Shown here one piece after another: positions 27,301 through 35,330 of a stretch of DNA of 64,000 bases. Where the stretch lies: assembly GCA_029948255.1 (NCBI GenBank), contig JALIZF010001828.1:453501-517500 (forward strand), read 5' to 3'. The notes under the pieces are model-generated. The model did not search any database. It worked only from the letters and a program-made list of their open reading frames with translations, and was not told the DNA's origin. The position numbers and the translations under genes are program-made. Source of the DNA: Telmatactis stephensoni (lineage: Eukaryota > Cnidaria > Anthozoa > Actiniaria > Isophelliidae). Position 1 is the stretch's first letter; each line of letters opens with the position of its first letter.

Positions 27301-30300
27301 GTGCTTCAATATTTTCTCAAGTGATACTTTTCCAAATTATTCTCTGGATTCTCTGGAGGGTTTCTGAATTCAGTTCTATAGCACTGCATATCCTACCCAG
27401 TGTGTTGATATCACAGTTGTAATGAGACACATTTCATACAGAACTTGGTCATAAGCTGTATCTAACCTGTTTTGTCCAAAATAGAAAGATCTGGCTTCTC
27501 AGACAACAAGATTTCCAAGCACTGAGGATTTTCTTTTTCACAAGCAAGATGCAACCTGAGAAATGAACTCATTCTAAATAATTATTTCAGATGACTTAGT
27601 TAATTAATTCAATCAATTCCATTCATTCATTTATTTGTTGTTGTTGCTGCTATATAGTTGTTGTTGTTGTTGTTGCTAGTGTTGTTTTTGTTGTTGTACC
27701 AAAGCTATAAAACATCACTGTCAGTAGTTCTAAGTCTGGTTGGTGGGTCGACAGCCTAAAGCAGACTCTTCCATGCACTCATCACAGAAAGCAGTCACAG
27801 CGATCAATTTTACTCACAGCGGAATTTTGAACAATAGTCAGATTATATTCCCAGTGGGTACTCGTTAGCTCGAGTGCTTTCAGCCAGGACTGGAGAATGG
27901 CTTTAAACCTAGCATTGAGTCATGACCCTTCAGGGTTAGCACTAACCCACCATTGAGCAACCTGACCTAAGACACTTACGCTGTGGTCCCATTTGGAGAT
28001 AGTTTTACAGCAGAAACACCTTTCTTGGATAAAGTGGACCTAAACAACAAAACCAGAAGATATCACCTTTAGGTAAAGGGCCCCATGGCTATGTTAATGC
28101 CATCCATTTTTTATTGGAATACCCTTAGAGGTATTGATACGAACCCTTAAAAGACTCTTGGAATGTACTTACTGATAATATTTTTGCAGTGTACATGCAA
28201 ACACAGCATAAGTAACATTTAATACTTATTGACTGGGACCGAGGGAATCAGTATGTTTTGTGGTCCCGAGACCGCAAATGTTTCCCGAGGCGGAGCCGAG
28301 TTGTTGCTAAGGAAACAGCAAAATTTGTTGACGTTCACATGATGCGCTCTCGCCCAATCAGAGCACGGAAAAAATTAACTTTGACAGTTGGATATAACAA
28401 TGTTAGTTAGTGATTAAAGAAAAATCATACAAAATTACTGTCATTGTTTTAATAGAAAATGACAAATGCACGAATTACTGTGCATGTCGAGTTATACTGT
28501 GCTTTTTTTCTCCTAATGTTCAGGATATAACAATAAGAGTCTGACAGTGCTTTGATTCACTAACACATTGTGTGAATAAATGTGGTGCTTATTCAGTGGC
28601 AGTAATTGGGGGATGGCGTTTAAGTTGCTTAAAAAGGAAATCAGTACAACCATGTTTGTACAGTCTCCCACATTAGACCATTGATAAATTTATATTTCAA
28701 GTGTTAAGTAAGTATACAAAACATATTATTGTAGATCTGCATACTTGAGTTTTGTGAGGTCATCTTGCTGAATACATTCTAACAATCGCTCATCATACTT
28801 TGACCATTCCAAGGAAGTGTCGATATTCAACTGTGTCTAAAAGAAAAAAAAAATATTCCTGATAAGTTACATACAATCCAGGGATTGGCATGCACATTGC
28901 AAAATGATTTTTGGTGCAGAATTTTCATTTGATTAGGTTGACTACACACACTATAGTCATGTACTAGCCAGTGTAGTCTACTGGATCTGGATTTATAGGC
29001 ATTTTTAGATTCAGTATCTTTAGTTATTATTTATAATATTATAGTTTCAAATTTTTATGGTGGTAATTATATACGTCAAGCTATTTTTATTAAACCATTT
29101 TACAACGGCATTTTAATTTCTAAATAGACCATAGTTTTGAGTTATATGTTGTTCAGTAATTATTAGCTTGATCAATTTCCTGTAAGATATTTAAAATGTT
29201 GCGCAAAAAAACCACAGGAGTCTAAAAAATTAGGTTTGTTCATTCATGTGCACTTCCTGTTTTTCCATATGGCTCTTAATAGCAAAAATTCTAAAGAAAG
29301 TATTACATGTAACTGAGGGTAGCCAAGAGCAATAGGAAACTCAAGAGGCTTTAACATTGCTTCAATCAACCTTTTTGAATTTTTAGAAGGTCATACAGAA
29401 ATAGTAGACAGCCATAAAATCAAGTATAAAAGATTGTTCAATACCAGTATCAATCGTAACAATCTGAATTTATAATTACTTAAGGTTACTAAATATTGAG
29501 TATAAATAACATAGTTTAGGGAATTTTAATTTACATTTATCTGAATATTAGTATTTATGTACTCACTTTAATAATTACATTAACTGGTATTCCTGGGTAT
29601 TATTGTAGGCAAAATCATAATTTTACCTCAAAAACCACTAAATTAGCCACTAATTAAATGTACATTCCACAAGAGAAATCACTAAATCTAATCATCACTA
29701 AATATAGTACATCACATGACAGATTAATCCTTTGCTCCCTGTTGGCTGGTGAGCAGGTTAATATGCCTGGGGATATTAAAGGGGCTGGGGTTCTGGGGCT
29801 GGGCAGGCTGCCGGTATTTGCTTCACATGCAGCTATTCAATGACCTACTCTGTGTTATTCACACAGCAATTAACCTCCCACCCCCACCCCTACCCCACTT
29901 CTTCCCATATAGTGATTAATATACCTATCAAATTAACAAACTAAAAATCTGCATTGCAACTGGTTTGAAAATTTGTGCCAAACCAAAAATTATTTCAATC
30001 CACAACATACATATAATAGCCTTTAATACTTTCTAGCCAGTATTATAACTGTGACCTATATGTAACTCATACAAATATTTGAATTTCCCTCTCATACCAA
30101 ATAAGCTATAACGAATCATTCAGTGCCGGATTTCGCACACACATATAATCAATTCATAATCGAGGATCACAGTAAACAGTGTAAACAGTGTAAACAGTAA
30201 ACATTAAAAGACCATGTAGACAAATATAAACCGTCACTCGATCTAACAGTATCAAAACATTCCTGAAATATTATCAAACAAATTAAGCTTACAAATAAGT

Positions 30301-30558
30301 TTATATAACAGGATTTTAAATTTATGTTGGTGTCATTTTGTCCTCTTAACAGTAATGAGGGAATAATCTTAAGTTAAATCAATAAAAAGGAATTAAAGTT
30401 CCAAAGATTATTTAACGAAGTTTGACAAGACATGTCTGCAAGTCATCCGTTGCTAAGTCCCGACATTGAACATGTTTATAAATCAAATCCTTAACACAAT
30501 TCAACGTCAAACTTACCTGAGACGACCTTTTCACTAATTTACCCCTTATTTTTTTCAT
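956..30558 (-). CDS. Ankycorbin/UACA-like ankyrin-repeat coiled-coil protein (3' end outside window)
   Basis: Nineteen coding exons in transcript order: 30517-30558, 28745-28836, 27980-28039, 27467-27555, 26825-26950, 26318-26388, 25721-25827, 24556-24659, 23998-24081, 23633-23682, 22429-22506, 7517-7579, 6524-6601, 4680-4751, 3765-3833, 2858-2914, 2732-2773, 2550-2607, 956-1041. All have GT-AG borders and matching phases, giving 476 codons with no stop. The start MKKIRGKLVKR resembles the MKSLK N-terminus of RAI14 and UACA, and LEWSKYDERLLECIQQDDL matches their first helix. About six ankyrin repeats follow (residues 60-235), then an acidic linker and coiled-coil exons (323-476). Vertebrate relatives are actin- or cytoskeleton-associated scaffolds, so that role is inferred here. 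Family members reach 980-1400 residues, so much of the coil should lie beyond base 1. Which paralogue it matches (RAI14, UACA or ANKRD24) cannot be decided. Small coil exons may be missing from the model. Confidence 0.85.
1150..1540 (-). mobile_element. tRNA-derived SINE-like repeat
   Basis: The plus strand has ggggaatcgaaccccgac near 1475, the reverse complement of a tRNA B box, preceded by a unit with a tttaacgtccctcc motif. A gtttagtttagttta tract borders it. It is related in layout to the copies at 8105-8290 and 24930-25190. Confidence 0.5.
3314..3641. mobile_element. Foldback MITE
   Basis: Inverted ends aataggccaaatgcactaac / gttagtgcatatggcctatt continue inward (caagtgaccctatctcctct / ggagagatagggtcacgtga). 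It lies in an intron of the ankycorbin/UACA-like gene. Confidence 0.8.
4433..4569. mobile_element. Short foldback MITE
   Basis: Inverted ends tatagagggatttcatggca and tgccgtgaaatccctctata with catgtttgtgg / ccacaaacatg inside, about 137 bp in all. Confidence 0.8.
5742..5970. mobile_element. Foldback MITE
   Basis: Inverted ends agccgtttcccaggata / tatcttgggaaacggct and tcctgtactagcc / gctagtacagga. Confidence 0.7.
6291..6470. mobile_element. Foldback MITE
   Basis: Arms of about 75 bp pair: gctatgtacgtttc / gaaacgtacatagc and acctctgggaataaga / tcttactcccagaggt. It ends about 55 bp before the coil exon at 6524-6601. Confidence 0.75.
6711..7450. mobile_element. Non-autonomous DNA transposon, 740 bp
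   Basis: Ends acagtcgaccctccacttgc and a right end ggtcgttggaggtttgactgt are inverted repeats flanked by TA. The subterminal motif taagcgaccacct recurs in both halves. This fits a Tc1/mariner-like non-autonomous element. No transposase is seen. Confidence 0.7.
8105..8290 (-). mobile_element. tRNA-derived SINE, same family as 24930-25190
   Basis: Shares with the 24930 copy the run cagtgctccgttttaagggt, the atttaaag-taattaaagctac tract and aggtcactgggaatcgaa, an inverted B box, then the ctgtgccatcctt end. Confidence 0.65.
8570..8696 (-). mobile_element. tRNA-derived SINE head
   Basis: Read on the minus strand, ggttggccgagtggtgagag looks like an A box with D arm, and gtccgggttcgagtcccagc like a B box with T arm, 40 bp apart as in a tRNA. 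No acceptor stem closes, so it is a SINE head and not a tRNA gene. A foldback element starts directly beside it. Confidence 0.65.
8694..9091. mobile_element. Foldback MITE with long arms
   Basis: Arms begin cattagccactttcataccg and end cggtatgaaagtggctaatg. They continue with tgaagactgggtacgagtcc and pair through agaaagagcacatcgag / ctcgatgtgctctttct, so nearly the whole element is palindromic. Confidence 0.85.
9231..10065. mobile_element. TTAA-bounded non-autonomous element, 835 bp
   Basis: Inverted ends TTAAGGTGACTGACTACGTT and AACGTAGTCAGTCACCTTAA. A TTAA border is the target duplication of piggyBac-type elements; that assignment is inference. Confidence 0.75.
10265..10306 (-). CDS. Possible alternative terminal exon of the ankycorbin/UACA-like gene
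   Basis: An AG acceptor (ttgaaatgcag) is followed in phase 0 by DETSDDDMSMELI and a stop, with no donor after it. Spliced to the exon at 22429-22506, it would give a short ankyrin-only isoform ending in another acidic tail. A poly(A) signal on the minus strand (AATAAA, near 10170) lies about 95 bp downstream. Only 13 residues are encoded, so the call is weak. Confidence 0.3.
   Translation of the reverse strand, partial: DETSDDDMSMELI
10344..10954. mobile_element. Foldback element with 160-bp arms
   Basis: The arm at 10344-10505 is repeated in inverse at about 10797-10954, with high identity, starting agcctgcgtcacatccggac and ending gtccggatgtgacgcaggct. The 290-bp middle is unrelated. The open frames at 10342-10665 are arm sequence. 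Confidence 0.85.
11677..12843 (+). CDS. Class A (rhodopsin-like) orphan GPCR, intact copy
   Basis: A single-exon receptor of 388 residues if it starts at the ATG at 11677; the frame is open upstream to 11512, but that part looks non-coding. The N-terminus is about 30 residues with an NIS glycosylation site and no signal peptide. Seven membrane segments lie near residues 31-58, 67-92, 105-130, 147-172, 178-203, 229-253 and 271-291. Diagnostic residues are N48 in TM1, D76 in TM2 (LLAVTDVLSG), ERY (129-131) in place of DRY at the end of TM3, and SPIVY (285-289) in place of NPxxY in TM7. The TM6 CWxP motif is absent (FSLRYLP instead). The 98-residue C-tail is acidic at its end. Intronless class A receptors like this form large expanded families in cnidarians. 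The ligand is unknown. The gene lies antisense inside an intron of the ankycorbin/UACA-like gene. Confidence 0.85.
   Translation: MDDTEIKQCWLVGPFTWHPSFTNQATNISSIVVVVLQLLTIPFVLFLNVVTLIIVAKFESLRKERFVVLALLAVTDVLSGLISQPLLIAKELYHLLNNDVNCSLDSAFYLSYILFSSASLCQLACLTYERYVAITDPYEYPNRITVRRLVYVAIANWTIHVALVVISVLILSATYPGFHVIVTIPFLLLFCILYWYLKIFAVIRKQNRQMHQHNANHESNSRNLSLNRKSAITAIMLFAVFSLRYLPELVNVIRGLYYGSAVRGPAYFAFEPWSTFFVHLNSLFSPIVYGVRINEFRRYFCRFFRIQISNEENPNGPFVLKVSPHIKNKQPQVSSQKRMREPAWQQREDIKHKDEGNHAVELSILNVLPERNEQIVAENDDEQCDELV
12885..13307 (+). pseudogene. GPCR 3' fragment (TM6-end to C-tail), frameshifted
   Basis: About 40 bp after the stop of the intact receptor, the sequence jumps into a second copy of the receptor 3' end. 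It starts at the TM6/TM7 loop (LPKLVNVFLRLRYGSAVRG) and continues through TM7, but it lacks everything upstream. After PLIYGLR the frame is disturbed near 13024 compared with the intact copy. A further insertion of a few bases near 13273 shifts the C-terminal acidic tail. It matches the 17467-18476 copy better than the adjacent intact gene, down to shared 3' flanking sequence as far as about 13480. This is a truncated duplicate, not a working gene. Confidence 0.8.
13480..16280. other. Intronic DNA between receptor copies, no gene seen
   Basis: Apart from the AAC tract, this AT-rich stretch shows no recognisable exon, RNA or clear inverted repeat. A 128-codon minus-strand frame at 15388-15774 has no family resemblance. 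Confidence 0.5.
13795..13855. repeat. (AAC)n microsatellite
   Basis: About 18 AAC units with ATC units before them. Confidence 0.9.
16285..17110 (+). mobile_element. Decayed LINE reverse-transcriptase fragment
   Basis: Near 16290-16360 the plus strand encodes FRLFADDSNLFTSDKSLK, with the FADD catalytic box of non-LTR reverse transcriptases, followed by stops and frameshifts. Later bits include HFSPYQK and a degraded YLGV-like KYLDV before 16560. Sequence to about 17110 is AT-rich, with a possible remnant of the same element (FKLNLRLLPSAIF at 16879). Jockey/I-type LINEs have this arrangement. The element is dead. It lies just upstream of the truncated receptor copy. Confidence 0.55.
17467..18476 (+). 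pseudogene. GPCR second copy, 5'-truncated with deletion and frameshift
   Basis: Closely similar to the intact receptor from mid TM1 onward, and almost identical at the nucleotide level for long stretches. The N-terminus is missing. At 17575 a 37-bp deletion relative to the intact copy removes part of TM2, including the conserved TD, and breaks the frame. An open frame from 17575 still encodes TM2-end to TM7 (225 residues). A single-base deletion near 18229 breaks the frame again, so the C-tail lies in another frame (to 18473). TM4-TM5 has diverged (IFGRVLSFNRGFYIAIIP). A short receptor lacking TM1-TM2 is unlikely to signal. Translation from the internal ATG cannot be excluded. Confidence 0.8.
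18664..18852. mobile_element. Foldback MITE, second copy of the 512-792 family
   Basis: Ends ttgcacaaacattgaccctt and aagggccaatatttgtgcaa; shares the gaagctgagtccgaaatgaa and cggtctcagcttctaggtt segments with the copy at 512. Confidence 0.75.
19369..19830 (+). repeat. 17-bp minisatellite, left part
   Basis: About 27 units of the type gtccgtaatagcgagat with variants (gtacgtaatagcgagat, gcccgtaaaagc, gcggtgt). The same array resumes in the same orientation at 22073, after a 2.24 kb insertion. Confidence 0.9.
19831..22072. mobile_element. 2.24 kb foldback transposon inserted in a minisatellite
   Basis: Perfect 20-bp-plus terminal inverted repeats: caggagtccattactaggag at the left and its complement at the right end. 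A 7-bp direct repeat GTGTCCG flanks them, which may be a target duplication or array sequence. Long inverted arms fill much of the element. The innermost about 190 bp (20330-20525 against 20690-20880) are almost identical around a 160-bp AT-rich loop. The right arm holds several hundred bases with no partner on the left. No transposase frame is present. The open frames in the arms (MRVWNSFERADWTDPLEKAI in both) reflect the palindrome. Confidence 0.8.
22073..22300 (+). repeat. 17-bp minisatellite, right part
   Basis: About 13 further gtccgtaatagcgagat-type units. It ends about 130 bp before the acidic-linker exon at 22429. Confidence 0.9.
22429..23682 (-). CDS. Acidic linker exons of the ankycorbin/UACA-like gene
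   Basis: Exon 23633-23682 encodes an acidic stretch (EEDDVEEEGDQPELPN). Exon 22429-22506 encodes AELVSEFSLHEDCDD followed by a Ser-rich tail. Both are bounded by AG acceptors and gtaaga donors and keep frame with the ankyrin exons. They link the repeat domain to the coiled coil. The intron between them holds a large pentanucleotide array. Confidence 0.7.
22724..22833. mobile_element. Short palindromic MITE
   Basis: Ends gggcccagttgttcgaaaga and ctctcgaacaaccgggccca, with inner ttaacccaggatta repeats, about 110 bp. A related palindrome occurs near 41522-41660 (acccagttgtacgaaggttg ... cacccttcgaa). Confidence 0.8.
23083..23553. repeat. Pentanucleotide array (GGCGT / GGCGA / GTTAC variants)
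   Basis: The array grades from gttacgttacg and ggcgtggcgtg through mixed units to a pure ggcgaggcgagg block of about 38 units (23360-23540) and ends in gaggtgaggt. It starts about 80 bp downstream (lower coordinates) of the donor of the exon at 23633-23682. All six reading frames across it are spurious low-complexity peptides. Confidence 0.95.
23998..28836 (-). CDS. Ankyrin-repeat exons (8 exons) of the ankycorbin/UACA-like gene
   Basis: Exons 28745-28836, 27980-28039, 27467-27555, 26825-26950, 26318-26388, 25721-25827, 24556-24659 and 23998-24081 encode the N-terminal helix and the ankyrin repeats. Visible repeat cores are TALHLACEKENPQCLEILL, CNALSVAAKVGSLECMAQLL, TALHYAAAKGHYDCVQLLL, TPLLMGIQSGKEEVVKLLL and TSLMYASLLGHEKSVDLLL. 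Later loops carry the usual D/N-x-GRTPL pattern. The last, degenerate repeat (EDYARIIGYKNIIDMI) corresponds to the capping repeat of RAI14. Introns fall at variable places within repeats. The 24556-24659 donor is gtagat and the 25721-25827 donor is gtaggt, both weaker than consensus. Ankyrin domains bind proteins; the partner is unknown. Confidence 0.85.
24183..24376. repeat. Polypurine tract with (GGGA)n and (AAGC)n
   Basis: An almost uninterrupted purine strand on plus with gggagggagg runs, then ten aagc units at 24302-24340. It lies in the intron between two ankyrin exons. Confidence 0.9.
24930..25190 (-). mobile_element. tRNA-derived SINE
   Basis: Starts with aaagtaaagtaaagtaaagg (its tail read backwards). 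It holds the shared middle block, then gggaatcgaactcgggacct, an inverted B box, and ends caactgtgccatccttgg. The intact B box makes this the best copy of the family in the window. Confidence 0.7.
25310..25460 (-). mobile_element. tRNA-derived SINE, second family
   Basis: Shares aatcccaactggc and aaccagttggctatattaca with the copy at 37128, then cgctctgaccactcggtcatg, an inverted A box. A further diverged SINE of the first family follows at about 25470-25680. Confidence 0.6.
26431..26704. mobile_element. Non-autonomous DNA element with internal direct repeat
   Basis: Ends cagtagaacctctccttgca and ctctctaaagcggttccactg are partial inverted repeats. Two copies of a block with agacaactctctataacgga and gtctctatgtcccaacagct lie inside. 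It is of the CAGTGGAACC type common near Tc1/mariner or hAT relics. Confidence 0.6.
30517..30558 (-). CDS. First coding exon of the ankycorbin/UACA-like gene
   Basis: ATG at 30556-30558 opens 14 codons (MKKIRGKLVKRSSQ) and ends at a canonical gtaagt donor. The start was chosen because this short basic segment matches the N-terminus of the RAI14/UACA family and splices in phase 0 to the next exon at 28836. The 5' UTR and promoter should lie just above 30558; no TATA-like element was recognised. Confidence 0.8.
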
Positions 30559-30945
30559 TTTCTGTGAAGGAATTCTATATCATTCCAGTTAGAGCGTGCA
30601 CGCGTACATTTCCTGCTAAATTCGAGAACAACTGATTGCCGCGAATTCTTCATTTTTGACGTCTCTCCATGTCAATTATTGGCCCAGATTCCTTCATAAA
30701 TATGAAGTGCTGTCAAATCAAATCTTCTCGATCACTTGTGGTTAAAACTTTACAATACAACGGACTACAATCATAATGAATTATGAAGTTAACGACCCCG
30801 GTTAACGACTCATCGTTATGCTCTGGAATTCGACCTGATTTCAAGCACCTGTTGGGGGAGGGGACAGTCTGCTATACAACATTCCGAATGTAGACACAGG
30901 CAGCCCAAACACTACACAAGGAATTAAAATCAACAATCAATCAAT

Positions 30946-30981
<36 letters not shown>

Positions 30982-31424
30982 AAGCAAGCAAGCAAGAAAG
31001 CAAGCAAGCAACAAATAAATAAACAAATAAATAAATAAATAAACGAATAAATCAGAATGATGCAAATTTGACAAAATATCTTATGTTCGTTAAGGTGATA
31101 CTGACCTGCATCATCTTGCTTCTTCCTCATGAGGGCAAACCCCCTCCTGTCGCCACAATTGTATTAATGATAGAATGTAAAAAATAATGATAATAAAATT
31201 GGCGAGATTAACTAAAGCTAAACTTAAAACTAAAAACTATCAGCCCCAAATCGGAATTTTCCTATCCCAACCCACAACTCAGATTGAGGTGGGCCGGGAA
31301 TCAGCAGTTTCAGACACTTAAATCACGATATATAATCTCGACGAAATCGGGATGGTTGGACACTCTGAAATCCCCAGTCACAAATCCACAAAAACGCTAG
31401 CTGTCGCAAACCTCTTTTATATAA

Positions 31425-31697
31425 GGAGTTGGCCATTAGAAATGATGGGAGTTGGGGTGACAATTCCCCCCTCCCTCCCCCCCCCCATTGAAAATTCCTG
31501 CCAAGAAAAAATGTTCCCAAAAATATTCCTGCAAGTACCCTACCACACAAAAAATATTCCTACACCGTTCAAAAATCCCTGCAAAGAAACACAGGTAGAA
31601 AAAATATTCGCGCCTAAAATATTTTTAACCTCCCACCTCCCCCCCCCCCCCCCCGCCCCCCTCTCCTCCCCACCAAGGTTTCTAATGGTCAACCCCT
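31425..31697. mobile_element. MITE with C-rich interior
   Basis: Ends ggagttggccattagaaatg and aggtttctaatggtcaaccc are inverted repeats. The interior has atattcctgcaa-type repeats and long C runs. Confidence 0.6.
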
Positions 31698-32099
31698 AAA
31701 ACTGGTATATTATGCGCGCTCATAGTTGCTCGAGATCAGAATCGTGTGTGATTTGTATAAACACGCATAGATATTATCATTAAATCGTACAGGTGCTCTG
31801 ATTGGTTGAAATGTTTCAGTGAACATATGAAACAAAACAATCGTCTTGTTGCGTCCTGTTTACTACGGTTAACCAGTATTTTTGGTCCATGAAAAAGCCA
31901 TTTAGGCTGAGAATCATGTACGACGACGTAACCTATGCATTCGTTTTCAGTTCTGACTTCAATTCGTGAGACTAATCTACCATTTCCTAGTTCTAAAATA
32001 TTCCAAGCACTGACTACCCAACAACTTTATAACACCCATGGCAATTGGTGCTATAACAAGAATATAAGCTATATAAATATAAACGCCATTATACTCCGA

Positions 32100-32420
32100 A
32101 AATGTCCGAGGAACTTTTCCATCTTTGTCTTGCCATATCCCATCTATACATCAGTGTAGCTATTACCAGGACGCCTTCCCCATACCAGGCCTCTAAAAGT
32201 ACCAGCGGCTTTCTTGGACACAGGCCGACCACTCCCATAAAAGAACACCAAATGCATCTGTTTTGTTCATAAGAAACCGCTTTCCCCATATGGACAAAAT
32301 CTGACGTCCTCGATCGTAAAAGTGATAGAGATCTATGAAATTACTGCCAAACAACACACGTGCAAGAGGTTCTTGGAAGGAACACTTGTCTGCTATCTTT
32401 TCAATAATCTAGAAATTAAC
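32100..32420 (-). pseudogene. Possible decayed coding fragment, weakly kinase-like
   Basis: After an AG acceptor at about 32411, the minus strand reads IIEKIADKCSFQEPLARVLF and later NKTDAFGVLLWE. The latter resembles the DVWSFGVLLWE segment of protein kinases. Stops and frame changes follow within 150 bp. No neighbouring exons were found in the intergenic region. It could equally be chance or another family. Confidence 0.2.
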
Positions 32421-34140
32421 ATATAAACTTTAAATGCTTATTCAAATTGGATTTGTAGACAAGGCGCATTTTCGAAAAATCAAACACCTGGAGGCATTTT
32501 GGGGTAGAGGCTGGTAACATAACTATTCTAAACTAATTTTTCATGCTGAATGCGAATATGACAGCGCTGGTACCAAGACGTATTCTGCAATCTTATACGT
32601 GTAAATGACGTATTTTGTGAATTGCTACAGTCATTTCTACTAACGGCTTTTTCATGTAATTCCAAAAGTTCCCAAACTTAAAAACAATGACCATAGCTGG
32701 AAAGAGCATATCAAAATCAGTAAAACTGTGAAGATTGAAGGATATAAGTTGAAAAATCAAGGAGATAGTACGAGTTTTCAAAAATCGAAATTTGTTGGTA
32801 TCTCTTGCATAACTGTAAGTGTTTTCATACAAAATTTCGTTTTTAATTTTCGTAATTTAAAATGTTTTCAAACAGATTTACCAGTGCTTGATACAACAAC
32901 ACAATTTTAAGAAAATAATGTACAAGTGCATTTTATTCAAATTTAAACAATCACAAACAGTCTTAGCATTGCTTATAAAACTAAAGGTGGTAATACAAGA
33001 GACGATTTTTAACGACAATTTTCAGGGCAATGGCGTTGCGTTATAAATCTTTCTCGTGTAACATGACACTTGGAACGATTTTCCTTGCAATTTTCGCTTC
33101 GGCAACGCGTTGCGAGTTTTTGGATCCCGCTAGTCAGAAACTCGCAACGTCGCAAAATATTTAACACTTATTGACTGGGACCGAGCGAAACAGTATGTTT
33201 TGTATGAACAAAAGGCGTCCTCGAAGACCCAGGGAGCCCGTTTCCCTCCGCTCCCCTCGAACAAAAGGTCGCCTCCAAAGTTTAACAACAAGAGAAACTT
33301 CTCATACGGCTTAGGAAGTAAAGTTTCTTATGAAGAAAGCGGGCTTATAAGGCCCCATTGACATGATTTTTCCCTCGACATGTTGTACTCGCAGTAAAAC
33401 CTGTTAGTCAGGGTGCTTGAAATTCATTTTTTTGCGCTCCCTGAACATGAGGTAATCTTAAAGAAATGCAACACTACCCTAAAAGACTATAGAGGCATGA
33501 TATTTTGAGCGTCATGCCCAGGTCGCTCAAATTTCATGTCAGTCAATTTGGTTATTTACCAGGATGCTTATAGCGAGCTCGCGAGACACAAAATCAGGGC
33601 CGCAGGGCATGGTGTCATGCCCAGAGCGCATGTTTGCGATTTCATGCCCGGCATGAATCGGGGTTGCTAAGCAACATTGAAAACTCACACAATAAGATAA
33701 AACTGTCAGAAAAAGACAAGTACAACGAGTTTTGTGTTCCCCCAAACATTGGGCACTAGTACGTGTTTTGCTCTCCCCTACGGCCGTTCCACCCCTCCCT
33801 CCAATGTATCTTTATAAATCATTCTCCCCCCAGCTTTTAGTCACAACATCGACTAGTTTTGGAAAATATTGAAGTTGAAAAGAGGTACGAATTACGAAAG
33901 GATCTTGATAGAACCATTCTTCGTTTGCAACCACCGCTTGGTATATTGATGTTTTGAAATTTTAAAATATTATTTCTTTTGCCAAATAAAATAAGATGCA
34001 GAGCAATTAAAGCACAGGCTTACCATCCTCAACGTTTGTGAACCGGGTTAGTTCCCGTTTAGTGGGTTTGGGATCCCTGTGTTGTAATTCGACTCCTTGT
34101 GTGGTAGTTGAATAGTTTAATTTTGCCTCTGAACTGTTAG

Positions 34141-34385
34141 TGCAGGGTCGTGACATGGTACGTGGGGATCAGGGATCACAGGCTTGGGATCGGGATCTCA
34201 AGCCATGGGATCGGGGTCACAAACGTGGGATCGGGATCAGTAGTCAAATCAACAGGATTCAGGGATCAAAATTTTCACAACTGGGATCAGGGATCAAAAT
34301 AAGAGAACTTTTGGGATCAGGGATCAAAATTTTCGACCAAAAAACGGGATCACGAGCGAAAAAACGTACCATGTCACGACCCTGG
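34141..34385. mobile_element. Foldback element made of GGGATC repeats
   Basis: Inverted ends gcagggtcgtgacatggtac / gtaccatgtcacgaccctg. The interior is a degenerate tandem array of gggatca(gg) with about 15 GATC sites. Confidence 0.8.
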
Positions 34386-34780
34386 TCAGTGGGAACGCAG
34401 CTCAAAACTCAACGGCCTCAAACTAGAAACTAAATAAATACGCCTCAAACCCCCCCAAAAAACTAGCCAGAAGTGTTCAGTTACTATTAATCTCTATTTC
34501 TAACAAACTTTCGAAGAATCGGATTAGAAAAAGAAAGCTTTTTGTGATCTGTGACGTAGCCGGTGATGCAAACATCAATATACCACGTGCTTTCAAGTTT
34601 TTCGATTGTTTGTTGATGTGTGCATTCCTTACATTACCATATGGGCTGTAGTCAACTTCTATAAAACATTACAGTGTTTCACACTGTGGAAGCTGAGGAC
34701 CGTGAATTGGTCTCTGGAGGGAGGTTCAGTATTTATTTGCTATACGGGTATTTGCTGCCAAATAGTGCATGTTCATTTAA

Positions 34781-34930
34781 TAGAGTCGTTTTCGTATGAG
34801 TGGGAAACTTACCGCGCCGTACCGTGACCGTGTCAGTACCGTAATGTCTATAAAAACATTCGAAATTCATGCCGTAACCGTATCGTATCGTAACCGTACA
34901 GTGTTCCCACTCATACGAAAACCACTCTAT
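34781..34930. mobile_element. Short foldback MITE
   Basis: Ends tagagtcgttttcgtatgag and ctcatacgaaaaccactcta, with an interior of repeated accgta/cggta steps. Confidence 0.8.
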
Positions 34931-34994
34931 CTATTTATAGCTGTACTTGTATATCTAAAAGTAACACCACACTTATTTGGAAAAATATCGATGT

Positions 34995-35262
34995 ATACAC
35001 CTATTTCAAAAAAGGTTGTCATATGAGAGGTCTCAAGCCTACGCGACTAAACCGAAAAGGAGCATGGGTAGTCGCATTGGTCTTGGTTTTAGCATCAGCA
35101 AATGAAGCTCTTTGATGTATTAGGTCATGGCAAACTGAAGTTGAATTATGGTGTGGATATTTGTGTGCCGGTTTTATAGCTTTAGTAATGTTTACCCATG
35201 CTTCCTTTCGGGTGAGTCGCGTAGGCTTTTGCCGACAATGTTTGTTGAAATAGGTGTACTAG
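34995..35262. mobile_element. Foldback MITE
   Basis: Ends tacacctatttcaaaaaagg and tttgttgaaataggtgta, with a second inverted pair agcctacgcgact / agtcgcgtaggct inside. Confidence 0.65.
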
Positions 35263-35299
35263 TTATATAAGACACCAAATAAAAATTTCTGCCTGTCTC

Positions 35300-35330
<31 letters not shown>

